Positions 1 to 8,499 of a DNA stretch of 32,563 bases are shown here, in pieces; the stretch's first letter is position 1; the number at the start of each line of letters is the position of its first letter. Source of the stretch: Chara braunii (taxonomy: Eukaryota; Streptophyta; Charophyceae; Charales; Characeae); NCBI GenBank assembly GCA_003427395.1, contig BFEA01000585.1:214517-247079 (forward strand), read 5' to 3'. The notes below the pieces were generated by a model. It was not told where the DNA came from. It was given only the letters and a program-made list of their open reading frames with translations, and searched no databases. The position numbers and the translations under genes were made by a program.

Positions 1-152
1 TCTCTCTCTCTCTGTGTCCAGTACTAACCTGTGAAGTTGGCGCCTTGATGCAGGTACCACGGAGATGGAGCTGGAGCGATGGCGCCACAGGTAAGCAACA
101 CTGGCCTCCGCCAGTCTCTCTCCCACTCTACGATCTACTACCTACCAGCGCC

Positions 153-284
153 CAGCGCTGAAGACTACAGCTACAGCTATGGCGCCCAGCGCCGAAGACT
201 ACAGCTAGCGCTACCACTACTGCCTAGCGCTGAAGACTACTGCAGCGCTCCTCCTGAGTGCTGCGGCCGAATCCTGAAGACTAC
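153..284. repeat. Four imperfect copies of a 16-bp motif inside the LTR
   Basis: CAGCGCTGAAGACTAC or a close variant occurs at 153-168, 187-202, 225-240 and about 269-284. Spacing is 34-44 bp, so it is a periodic motif and not a strict tandem repeat. It lies in the transcribed part of the minus-strand LTR, where it reads GTAGTCTTCAGCGCTG; related GTAGTCTTC pieces occur in the LTR at 18471. Confidence 0.7.
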
Positions 285-555
285 TTCCTACTGACACTCC
301 CTACCCGTGAAGTGCATGGGACCCTCCTATGTACTACGGGTGTGCCTCTTGAGCCTGCTGAAGGGAGGCAGGGGCTGCAGCTGCAGTTCCTGCTCGAGTA
401 CGTGAGGAACAGGCTATTTTGGGCCTGTTCCGCATCCCTGTTTCCGTGCCTGAGTCTTAGGAGCAGGTCGAAACAATGAGGGCCTGAAAATGGCCCTCCG
501 TTTCAGGCTGAAAACTCTGGGTCTGAAAAGACCCAGAAATAGGCTGAAACGAGGT

Positions 556-666
556 AGGGCCTGCAGGCCCTCGTTTTTCAGCATCCAGGCTGAAATGAAC
601 GGGGCCTGTAAGCCCTAAGTTTTAGGCTTTTAGGCTGAATGTCCGGGACGGGCCCTGTAGGGCCCG
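556..666. repeat. Short GC-rich palindromes in LTR U3
   Basis: AGGGCCTGCAGGCCCT (556-571) is a perfect palindrome. CGGGCCCTGTAGGGCCCG (649-666) is an almost loop-free hairpin. Neighbouring repeats of GGCTGAAA and GGGCCTG fill 480-660. They lie in the U3 portion of the minus-strand LTR and may be regulatory or may be products of repeat turnover. Confidence 0.6.
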
Positions 667-703
667 TGTGGCTACGCAGTATGCCACAGGAAGGGTGTCA
701 TGA

Positions 704-970
704 GCGCCACGTCAGCAGGTAAGTCATGACACAGGTATGTGCCATGTCAGACAATACCCTGGCAATACCTGGATGCCACATCAGCACCCTCGCACATGCC
801 ACGTTGGTGGCGCTTCCATGTCAGCAGTGTCGTTCTCCACTCTCTCTCTCTCCCTCACAATCACCAGCGCCACGTCAGCACTGCAGCCAACGATGCTCTC
901 GCCAGTATCTGATCGCCACGTCAGGAACAATGCGCCGCATAAGCAATGTCGCCGTCCTCAGTCCACGTCA
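704..970. repeat. Dispersed ACGT-core motif (GCCACGTCAGCA and variants)
   Basis: About seven copies of GCCACGTCAGC or one-step variants: 704-719, 739-750, 773-788, about 814-826, 867-883, 913-926 and about 960-970. The minus-strand reading, TGACGTGGC, is the classical plant bZIP (C/G-box, ABRE-like) core. The stretch lies in the leader of the minus-strand element whose primer site is at 1126. The same motif is a true tandem array at 13879-14025. Confidence 0.65.
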
Positions 971-1125
971 TCATCTTCAGCGGGAAGGTGCGCGCACGTG
1001 CGTACAATGTCTAGACCGCGATAAAAATCGCTCGCGTCAAAAGACGCGATTCGAACGCGCGGCACACCCCCGGCACTTACCTGGCGCACAGGGCACATGA
1101 CAGCAGATCGCGACGAACAAGGTAA

Positions 1126-1137
1126 GCTCCGATACCA
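1126..1137 (-). promoter_or_regulatory. Primer-binding site, initiator-Met tRNA type
   Basis: On the minus strand this reads TGGTATCGGAGC, one base different from the plant initiator-Met primer site TGGTATCAGAGC. It is separated by ATT from an LTR ending in CA at 1141, the same spacing and spacer as in element 1. It marks the start of the internal region of a minus-strand LTR retrotransposon that runs toward lower coordinates. Confidence 0.75.
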
Positions 1138-1140
1138 AAT

Positions 1141-1441
1141 TGTAATGAACCCAGTCTGGTGGATACTCGTCAAGTGTCGAAGTACAAGATAACTCGGCGC
1201 TGAATAATGTCTCCAATAATCATGAAATGTGATCCGTGATACGATGTCTCGTAATCAGTACACGAAAGGAGAGGAGCGGGAGAAAAGACTTAGAGGGTGG
1301 AAGAGTAAGTATCCATCAATGGCCACATAGATAGTAGCCCCTCGATTCCCTCTCCTTCTCAGGGCCTCCGTTCGCATCCATGTCAGCAAACAGTGTACAA
1401 TAAACAAGTCTGACAGGGCCTGATCACATCAGAGTGCCACA
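1141..1441 (-). repeat. 5' LTR (301 bp) of a minus-strand retrotransposon
   Basis: On the minus strand the unit begins TGTGGCAC at 1441 and ends TACA at 1141, directly before ATT and the primer site, so it has TG...CA ends. The start is inferred from the TG signature because no partner LTR lies in the window. The internal region (1125 down to 689) is non-coding leader and is then interrupted by the other LTR at 688. Confidence 0.6.
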
Positions 1442-2059
1442 TGGCACAGTTCTCCCGGGAAGACGTTACAGCAGCGCGCAGTATCGACACCAGCAACAGG
1501 TAAGTATCCCCTCTCTCTCTCAATCAATCCACAGATCCCGATCGCCCTCTTTGCTGCGTCCAACTCAGCGATGAAGACAGTGTGGCGCCAGCACGTGTGC
1601 AGCAGTCTCGCGTCATCGTCGCACAGTGGCAGCGTCCAGCCAGCGTACAGCCACCGTCTAGCCAGCATCAAGTCAGCACGGCAAGGCTGAATGTTGACTC
1701 CCGGAGGCAGGGGCCTTAAGTACTGTTGACGAGGTTGACCTGCCTCTGGTCTCCCACCCACGGTGGCTCAGATTGACTCAGCCAATGGCCTGGATCTCGT
1801 ACAGTTACAGACTTCCACTTGGTCCGAATACTGTCTGGTTACCTGCATACAAACAAGTGTGTGTGTCTGACCGGCGGCCTGGGCTGGGTCCCTGCAGACT
1901 TTGACTGGAGGGTCGCGTACAGTTGACTTCCAGTCAACTGTAGGGCGCAGGGCCCCTGAATTCAACATTTGGGGGCCTGCCTCTTGGCAATGCGGCCGAG
2001 GGCCGACGTCGGGCCTGCGGGTGGCCCTTAGACAGTCAACGAGGCATATTGAAGCGGGT
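1442..2059. other. No gene seen; CAGC-rich stretch and one strong hairpin
   Basis: No supported coding region. 1620-1680 has degenerate CCAGC/CAGC repeats. TACAGTTGAC (1918-1927) and GTCAACTGTA (1933-1942) form a perfect 10-bp stem with the 5-base loop TTCCA. Confidence 0.6.
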
Positions 2060-2230
2060 TATTGCATTAGCACTAACCTATAGGTTTAGTGCTAATCCAG
2101 AGTAACCGCACTAATTAGTAGTTAGCACTGATCAGGGTTAAGCAGCCTAATTGGCGATTAGGCGCTAATCAGGGTAAGAGCTAATCAAGGAGTTTAGCGC
2201 TAACCCGCATTAATCTGTGCTAAGTAGTGT
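2060..2230. repeat. Cluster of GCTAAT/TTAGC palindromes
   Basis: A 13-bp stem with one bulged T joins 2066-2078 and 2083-2096 around the loop TATA. GCCTAAT-TGGCG-ATTAGGC (about 2147-2165) is a 7-bp perfect hairpin, and GTTTAGCGCTAAC (about 2193-2205) is nearly palindromic. The words GCTAAT, TTAGCGCTAA and CAGGGTTAAG recur without a fixed period. No coding or RNA gene family explains it. Confidence 0.65.
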
Positions 2231-2264
2231 CTCACAAGTTCGATCGTCTCCAATTTCCCGTCGA

Positions 2265-2336
2265 GCCCATGTAGCTCAGGTGGTAGAGCATTCCCTTGGT
2301 AAGGGAAAGGCCTCCGGTTCAAGTCCAGTCATAGTC
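2265..2336 (+). pseudogene. Decayed tRNA-Thr (anticodon GGT) or tRNA-derived sequence
   Basis: A 72-base cloverleaf can be drawn. The D stem GCTC/GAGC and the anticodon stem TTCCC/GGGAA are perfect, with loop TTGGTAA and anticodon GGT at 2298-2300 (Thr). The T loop is TTCAAGT. The acceptor stem and the T stem each have two mismatches, so a working tRNA is unlikely. It could be an old tRNA gene, an organellar tRNA insertion or a SINE head. The GTAGCTCAGGTGGTAGAGC block keeps a good internal A box. Confidence 0.6.
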
Positions 2337-2607
2337 TCTGTCTTCTATTAGGGTTAGTACGCTATCTACTGCTAACTAGGTTTTCCATGTAGGTTAGGTT
2401 AACAGCACCTGGGCTAAATCGTAGTTCCGTTTAATTAAGGACTCCCTCCTTAATTAGTCACCCTAAATTGCGAAAACCACCCAAGCGCCCTATCCTGACT
2501 AATCACAGTGGTTAGGCCTGACGACCTACCGTATTGACCACATCCAAGGTTAATTACGGAGCTTGCCAGTGCTACCTGCAGTTAACTGCAACTTCAGTGA
2601 AAGTTCG

Positions 2608-2636
2608 TTTTTTTTTTTTTTTTTTTTTTTTTTTTT
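2608..2636 (-). repeat. Poly(T) tract, 29 T
   Basis: An uninterrupted T run directly abuts the inverted-repeat element at 2637. On the minus strand it reads as a poly(A) tail, so it could be a retroposition scar, but I see no target duplication. Confidence 0.8.
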
Positions 2637-2899
2637 CTAGGCTACCAGCCGGGCCGCCCGGGTCCCGGGTAGCCAGCCCGTGCAAGGACCAGAGAAGGTC
2701 CCAGCCGGAAAAAAAAAGAAAAGACCTCCGAAAAATCCGAAAAAAAACTATGTTATGCAGAAAAATAAATTGAACAACTTTTACCTCAGGGTCACATCGA
2801 AATTCTTTACAAAATTCAAAATAAAAAATCAAATAAAATATATTTTATTTATTTTTTACCCGGCCGGGCAAGTGACCCCGGGCCACTCTGGTAGCCTAG
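2637..2899. mobile_element. MITE-like or foldback element with 12-bp terminal inverted repeats
   Basis: CTAGGCTACCAG at 2637-2648 is repeated inverted at 2888-2899 (CTGGTAGCCTAG). Both ends continue into CCCGGG-rich DNA while the 150-bp core is strongly A/T-rich and non-coding. Length (263 bp), terminal inverted repeats and lack of an ORF fit a non-autonomous foldback or MITE. T runs flank both sides, so a target duplication cannot be defined. The superfamily is unknown. Confidence 0.5.
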
Positions 2900-2999
2900 C
2901 TTTTTTTCCTTTAAAAAAATAAAATAAAAAAGGCTTAAATATTTAAGCCCAACCGATTCAATTACCTGTCAAATCTGGACAGGACAGCCTTTCAGGCCT

Positions 3000-3386
3000 T
3001 TTTTATCGTCATTATAGTATTACGGGGAACCCCGTAGCAGCCACATCAGTGCTCAAGCCTCCAACGAGGGAACATGCGGGAGCTGCACCCACCAGCAGGT
3101 GCGATACCTGCTACAGCAGGTGGGCGATACCGGCCAGGGGTCAGCCGGTAGCATCAGGACCGAGCTTCTTCGATGGGCGAGTCACTGTGCCTCCCCTCCG
3201 GTCCCCTCCCCCTGTGAACATCAGCAGTCTCTTCTCAATGCCACTCAGGGGGACCAACGACATATCTTTAGGTGGCAGGCGCCAAGCTTGCCCAGGAAGG
3301 TGCACGAGGCCAATGGGGATTGAACCCAAGACCTCCTGAATGCCACTTGTGTGCCTTACCAACTGAGCTAGGCCGCTGGATTTTTT
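3000..3386 (-). mobile_element. tRNA-headed SINE-like element
   Basis: On the minus strand a Pol III A box TAGCTCAGTTGGTAAGG (3354-3370) is followed at normal spacing by a B box GGGTTCAATCC (3317-3327). The anticodon arm does not pair, so it is not a tRNA gene. A non-coding body of about 300 bp follows and ends in an A-rich stretch near 3000. This is the layout of a tRNA-derived SINE. The 18-base A-box region GGCCTAGCTCAGTTGGTA is identical to 31723-31740. Confidence 0.5.
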
Positions 3387-3502
3387 CCCTTTTTGGATTC
3401 CCGCTCATGCTGAAATTTGGAGTAGGAAATTCGGACAATTCGATTTGAAAATTATAAATTTATTACATTTTCGTTATTTTTTTCAAAATTCGAATTTCTG
3501 CA
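3387..3502. other. A/T-rich target DNA left of element 1
   Basis: No gene. A/T-rich sequence with T runs continues, after removing element 1, into similar A/T-rich DNA at 13589-13760. Confidence 0.6.
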
Positions 3503-3506
3503 ACAG

Positions 3507-4436
3507 TGTGAGGCACGAGACCTCGATAAGCCCTACTGGGCCCCTATTTGCAACAGGTCGGCCGCCCTAAGTGAAGGCAGGCTCGACAGACAACAAGAGG
3601 CCTATTTCGGACTACTTCGCAACTGGGGGAAAATTCAGGCAGTTGCGCAGCGCCAGTTTGGTTGAAGGCGCCCAGTCCCTGGCCTCCTTTATCAAATGTA
3701 TCTAAGTCAGGCCCTGGGCGAGAAACGGAACATGGACCGAACACAGGCCCCAGACAGTTGGACACGGGCAACTACCACAGGCCCAGGGCCTGATTCGTTT
3801 GGTCTGGGGTCAGCCTCCCTGGGCCTATCGGAAGCTTCTGGGCAGGGGCCCAGCGCAGCCAGGCTGCATGCAAGCAGGCTGGCCACTTCCATTTAGGAAA
3901 GGGCCAGCCCACGCATGAGACATTCGGGCACTGGCTGCATGCTGCGTAAGTGCTGCTGCGCTAATGCTGGCCAGGCTCACACGCTCACGGGCGAGCTGGA
4001 AGGAGCAGGCAGCCATAGCCGAGCTGCGCTGCTGTATGCTGGATGGGGCGCATGTTGGTCCTTGGGTGCATGTGACATCTGTGAGTTGGGGAACGAGGTT
4101 GTGAGTGATACGAGAGACATACCTGGTGGTTGATGTGTATGGCATTGTCCGAGATCTGCTCGTGCTTCGGAGAGCTGTTGACGTCATCAGTGGCATCGTA
4201 GAGTAGGCTAGATAGGATCTGCCATCTGTAGTCTGGGCGCCGAGTGCCAGATAGGATATCAACATTGGTTCTTCGTTGATGATGATGAGACTATTCCAGC
4301 ATTGAGCTTTTGGTGTGCTCTTATTTGGTGAAACTCGTGATGGAATTCTGCTATTGGTTCCAGGTCACGACTATCTGGTCTCATGTGTATGATGCTGTTT
4401 GATTTCTGAAGTTCGCTACTGCTCATCTTCCTTGCA
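3507..4436 (+). repeat. 5' LTR of element 1
   Basis: It starts TGTGAGGC and ends CTTGCA, and aligns end to end with 12662-13584. By eye the copies are more than 95% identical; differences are mostly single bases plus one 8-base deletion in the 3' copy. No clear TATA box was found. A perfect bZIP palindrome TGACGTCA at 4179-4186 is kept in the other LTR at 13327-13334. Confidence 0.9.
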
Positions 4437-4439
4437 ATT

Positions 4440-4450
4440 TGGTATCAGAG
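4440..4450 (+). promoter_or_regulatory. Primer-binding site of element 1 (initiator-Met tRNA)
   Basis: TGGTATCAGAG, three bases after the 5' LTR end, matches the complement of the initiator-Met tRNA 3' end over 11 bases. It would prime minus-strand DNA synthesis. Confidence 0.9.
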
Positions 4451-5767
4451 TTGTGGTTCGGTGCGCTCATCTAGCGCTTATCTTTTGCCTTTGCGGTACA
4501 TGCACGCGGTTTGCTGGGCGAGCAGCCGTGGGAGGCGTGTAGTGAGGAGGGTGGAGATAAGTGAGGTGACCGAGGAGGTGAGGCGTATCGCCAACAAGGC
4601 TACTAAGTGGTGATTATTGGGTGTTCGCAGTGTGATGAGAACTATCCGATGTGTGATTGATGCTGAGGTGGAACGATGGTGCAATGCTGGTTGTGCCGAA
4701 GCAGCGATTGGTCATCACAATCAACATCGGGTCATCTGGTGAGAATATTTGTGGTTGGGGGCAGCTATTTTGAGGTACGTTGCACCTAACCTTATCTACC
4801 CTCTTCGACACTTCTTACCGTGAGGATGTGTGTTCTGTCTTGAGAGTCCTCTCATGTGAGGAGTCGTGTGCGCTCAACCTTGAGAATCGCCAGTCTTCAC
4901 GTGGAGCATCTGGAAGGAGAGGGCGGTGCTATCTGAAGGGCCCTGGACGAAGCATTGGGTCACGGTCACCATGCCAACCCACCGGGAGCAGAACACGCAT
5001 GCTTTGCTGCTTTGTCCTTTGTCTGCTCACTGCGTTGTAGAGGGGTTCTGAGGGGCAGGCTAGCCCTATGGGACAAACGAGACCGGGCATCTCTAAATAA
5101 GCACCGGCGGGATACCTTCCATTGGCTGTGATCGTCGTCCTGTTTGCGACGTTAAATAATTCCTGAGGACTTCGGGGGCCGTCCATAAAAACGCCTCCTG
5201 ATCAGCCAATCAGTCGGTGTAAGGCTCACTGCATGCGAGGATAAAGACTGTGCAGGGCTGGCCAGCTCAGCAGGACTCGGGGCACAGGGGTGGGCCGTGT
5301 GCACACCTTCAGACACGCACGTTGTCCGGATTGCTCAGGGACGTTGACGATAAGCGACATTCAGGAAGAATTGAGGGAGGGGTAGATTCCAGGTGATAAG
5401 TTTGGGCAAGATTCCATTCTGCAAACAAACCCAACAAAATGATTCTATTTTTATTTTGATTAGTTAGATGTACAACCATTAACATCTTACAGACAACATA
5501 ATTAGAAATGTTATCTGTTCATTGTGCTTACTGTTTGCGGACTAGTCAAAGTAATATAGTTTTCATTTGTAGGAATCTGAACTTACCTGTTGAACCCAAA
5601 TGTATAGTCTCTGACATAGCCACCAATTAATTAGTTTATTTATTTTAAATCGGTCTGTGCATGACGCTGCGGTAGGCATCGAATGAGTGTCCTAGTGCAG
5701 ACGGTATGCAGTACTGTAGCTTATGAGCGACAGGGAGGTCCCACAACCGGACCATAGGCTCTTGTGA
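4451..5767 (+). other. Non-coding leader of element 1
   Basis: About 1.3 kb between primer site and gag with no supported gene. 5400-5660 is a markedly A/T-rich island with different composition from the rest of the element; it may be a later insertion, though no inverted ends or target duplication are evident. Such a long leader could hold a packaging or translation signal, but no specific structure was recognised. Confidence 0.6.
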
Positions 5768-7681
5768 TCGGCAAGATGCCCGATAGCCCACTTGGCGTTA
5801 GGACCAGAGGGCGACAGATATCTGTTCCGTCAGCAGAGGGAGAGACAGCAGCAACAGCAGAGGGTTAGGGCCGCAGAGGCAAGCAGGGCGTTCGCAAGCG
5901 AAGCCGCGGCTTCAGCAGCCATCGCAACTGCTGCGCAGTAGAGTTCCCAGGCCGACAGTTGAAAATTTGTAGGGTCAACAGTTGCACAGACCCTGAGTCA
6001 GTCAATTGGCATAATGTCAAGCCAACCGTTAGTGATGACTCCCGAAGTGGTCGCCATACAGCGAGCTGCTGATTGTGAGGCACCACTACAGCAGGCTTTG
6101 GGTGAGATTAAGCCAGAGAAAGAGAGAATGATTAGAAGAAGAGCCAGGATGCAGCGGAGACAAGCGGACATTAGTGAGTTAGAGGAGATGGACCCTGCAA
6201 ACTTGGATGATGATGTGAGGACCCTAAGGGCGGTCTTGCTAGGTGTGGTAGAGATGCAAGATCACCAAACGACGATTTTACAGGACATCTAGCAGAGTCT
6301 GGTTGTGTTGGTGGGGTGAGTGCAGGCGGCACCATCGCCGTTCGGGCCTGGTGTCTGGCCCGCTGTACATCCTCCTCCTTTTGTCCCACCGGTGACTGGG
6401 GTATCCCCATATACAGCTCCAGCATCGGTCCAGCCCGTTTCCCTAGGTATGCCTTTAACAGGCGGGTTCTCAGCAGGTCCTAGTGTACAGGTTCCTGTAC
6501 AGACAATGTTCTCCCAACCTCCGTCACAGGTTGCCGTGAGCGGGCAGCCTGCACAGCCGCAGGGTACACAGCCCCAGCAGCAGCTAGTGCAGCAACCTAC
6601 GCCTCAAGGTCCACAGCCCGGAATGGTACAGGTACCGGGACAAAGTTAGTGGGTTCCAAAGACGGCCATCGTTGCTCCCAAACCCTTTATAGGGGATAAG
6701 AGGGGCGAAGACCTCGACACATGGTTGAGGGCAGTGCCAGTCTATGTTAAGTGTAAACTTACCTTGCCGCACGAGGAAGTGTTTGTGGCTGCCTCCTATC
6801 TAGAGGGGAGTGCAGCAAGATGGTTGAGCGGCTTAGTGCAGTTACAAGGATACGGTCATGACTTTCGCGCTTGGGCAGTCACCCAGAAATTGGATGACTT
6901 CCTCAAGTTGGTGGAAGACAGGTGGCATGATCCTCAGGAGGCTCAAAAGGCCACTGATGCGATCCTGACTCTGCATACTAGGCAGTTTAAGTCAGTAAGG
7001 GAAGCCACAAACGCAGTAGAGCATTTGATCTGTGTCCCTGGGGTGCACTATGACCCCCAGGTTTTACTCACCTCCTACCTGAGATGCTTTCCTGTGCCTC
7101 TCAGGAACCAGTTGGTAGGTGAGGCCAACATCAATATGCATAACTTTCCCTCGTTTAGCAAGAAGGCCCTAGACCTGGAGGCAAAGATAGGGCATGGTCA
7201 GACACCCACGACGGACGGTAGGAAGAAGTCACTGCCTCCCAATTGGAAGGCGAAGGGTCACATTATGTTCGTCGACAACGATGGTTCTACCATCGAGTTG
7301 GACGACGACTTCCAGGCGGGAGTAGGTTCAGAGGCTGGCAGCGTAGAAGCTTCAGGGGGTGGAGTAGTTGCTGCCGTAGCTCAGAAAGGTAAGGCGACCG
7401 GTAGACGCCGAGGAGGTTCTCGGTCCAGGACTCAAGTTGACCCCAACGCTCCTCCATGGGAGAAAGCGGGTCTCAGCAAGGACGTGTGGAGAGATCGGTA
7501 CACGCGGCAGGGTTGTATCAGTTGTGGCCAATACGGCCATAACCAGTTCAAGTGCCGAAACAAGAAGGTGACCGAAAAGATCCCGCCTACGATAGGGCAG
7601 GCATTGGGATCCTCTGGTCCCGTTGGCAGCAATGTGGCCAGCAGTTCTGGCACTGCTCCGGGAAACGCGTCGGGCCAGTAG
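5768..7681 (+). pseudogene. gag: gag of element 1 (capsid and CCHC nucleocapsid), broken
   Basis: Gag forms the retrotransposon particle. A single reading frame runs from about 5768 to the stop at 7681, but it has in-frame stops at 5939, 5960, 6290, 6317 and 6647. The N-terminal part is rich in Arg, Gln and Ala, then comes a Pro/Gln-rich linker (6320-6640). A capsid (retrotrans_gag type) region follows at about 6680-7200, recognisable by the LDTWLRAV, AARWLSGL and FPVPLRNQLVGE blocks. A CCHC zinc knuckle, CX2CX4HX4C, sits at 7514-7555. The true start is uncertain because no in-frame ATG precedes the early stops; 6014 is the first good ATG. Most stops are explained by CAG-to-TAG or CGA-to-TGA changes. 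Confidence 0.85.
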
Positions 7682-8270
7682 GAATAGTAGTTGTTCCGGC
7701 TAGGGTCGAGGTGGTGGACACACTTGCACCAACTCGAGAGATGGCCCAAGCTACTGACTCCATCGTCGTCCCGCAAACAAATTCAGACCCATCGAGCCTC
7801 TGTTCGATGAATGTGTTTGAGTCCTTAGAGGAGCTAGAGGAGGAGTGGTCTAGATCAGACCCACTAGCTTCTTGGACGACATTCGCTAGAGCCCCTAAGG
7901 GTGAGATGTTCGTCAATGAGGTAGTCATCGGCGGCCACAAGGCCGGGGACCTATTATGACACTTGCTCGACAAGGAACTTCACTAGTCGCGCATGAGTTG
8001 AGAGATTGCGCTTACAGGGGCAAATGCAGCGCCTGAGTCGACCTATGGAGTCGACCTGTGCCAACAAACAGCACATGGTAGTTAATGATTACCTCCAGGA
8101 TGTTGAGTGTTGTTTCCTGTACGCGGGAGGGGAACTGGGACATCGCGTCTCGTTCCTAGTCAACGATGATCTCCCAATGGATATCCCGTTGGGTATGTAC
8201 TATCTTTCGGTTGCCCAATGGATATCCTGTTGGGTATGTACTATCTTTCGGTTGCACAACCCCAGTTTGA
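7682..8270 (+). pseudogene. pol: pol protease region of element 1, frameshifted, active-site glycine lost
   Basis: An acidic spacer (7682-7950) in one frame is followed after a frameshift near 7950 by a retropepsin-like stretch in another frame. The expected Asp-Thr/Ser-Gly triad is Asp-Thr-Cys at 7958-7966, followed by a Ser-Thr-Arg-Asn tail as in Gypsy proteases. A TGA lies about 30 bases later. Hydrophobic C-terminal blocks follow up to the LPMDIPLGM region, typical of a protease flap-to-end segment. A 41-bp tandem duplication at 8173-8254 then changes the frame again. Retropepsins need the Gly, so the enzyme would be dead even without the frame breaks. Confidence 0.65.
8173..8254 (+). repeat. 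41-bp tandem duplication inside pol
   Basis: 8173-8213 and 8214-8254 are identical except for one base (CCCG versus CCTG). Because 41 is not a multiple of three, the reading frame before the first copy and after the second differ exactly by this length: both copies encode LGMYYLSVAQ, in different frames. Confidence 0.95.
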
Positions 8271-8499
8271 CTGGGACCGAAAAGTGGTCAAGCACACTTT
8301 GCCAGGTGGGGGGACCGCCATATTATGTAAGTTTAAGGCTAGTAGTCTGATCGAGTCCTACGGATGCATATGTGCCGCTGCGTTTTATAATTATTATAAG
8401 CAAAATCCGGAGGAGGGTATGTACCTAGTTTATGTCTCTGCAGCAGGCGAGCTGGTGAAAATGTCGTCGGAGGTGGAGGGAGTAGTTGCTAAGTACCCT

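Larger units (their letters stand above)
1..688 (-). repeat. LTR fragment, same family as the LTR at 18471 (5' LTR or solo LTR, cut by the window edge)
   Basis: Read on the minus strand, the unit starts TGTGGCAT at position 688 and runs left out of the window. Positions 36-118 reverse-complemented match 18950-19036: the shared pieces are a CTGGCGGAGGCCAG block, a CTTACCTGTG block, a CCAT-GCTCC block and a CCTGCATCAAGGCGCC block, in the same order, followed in both by a GA microsatellite. The U3 part (about 480-680) is unlike the other copy in detail but is built in the same style from short GGGCC hairpins. No polypurine tract precedes 688 on the minus strand, so this is more likely a 5' LTR or solo LTR than a 3' LTR. 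Confidence 0.7.

Noticed and set aside
3825-4265. A 146-codon minus-strand frame present in both LTRs of element 1 (also 12973-13413)
   Set aside because: It is shared only because the LTRs are duplicates; it runs antisense and has no domain.
5180-5250. CCAAT- and TATA-like words (AGCCAATCAG, GGATAAAG) as an internal promoter
   Set aside because: No coding region or conserved downstream unit follows within reach; the words are short.
5396-5406. ATAAGTTTGGG, an 11-base match to the hairpin core, in the leader of element 1
   Set aside because: Its flanks do not pair and the rest of the core is absent; likely chance.
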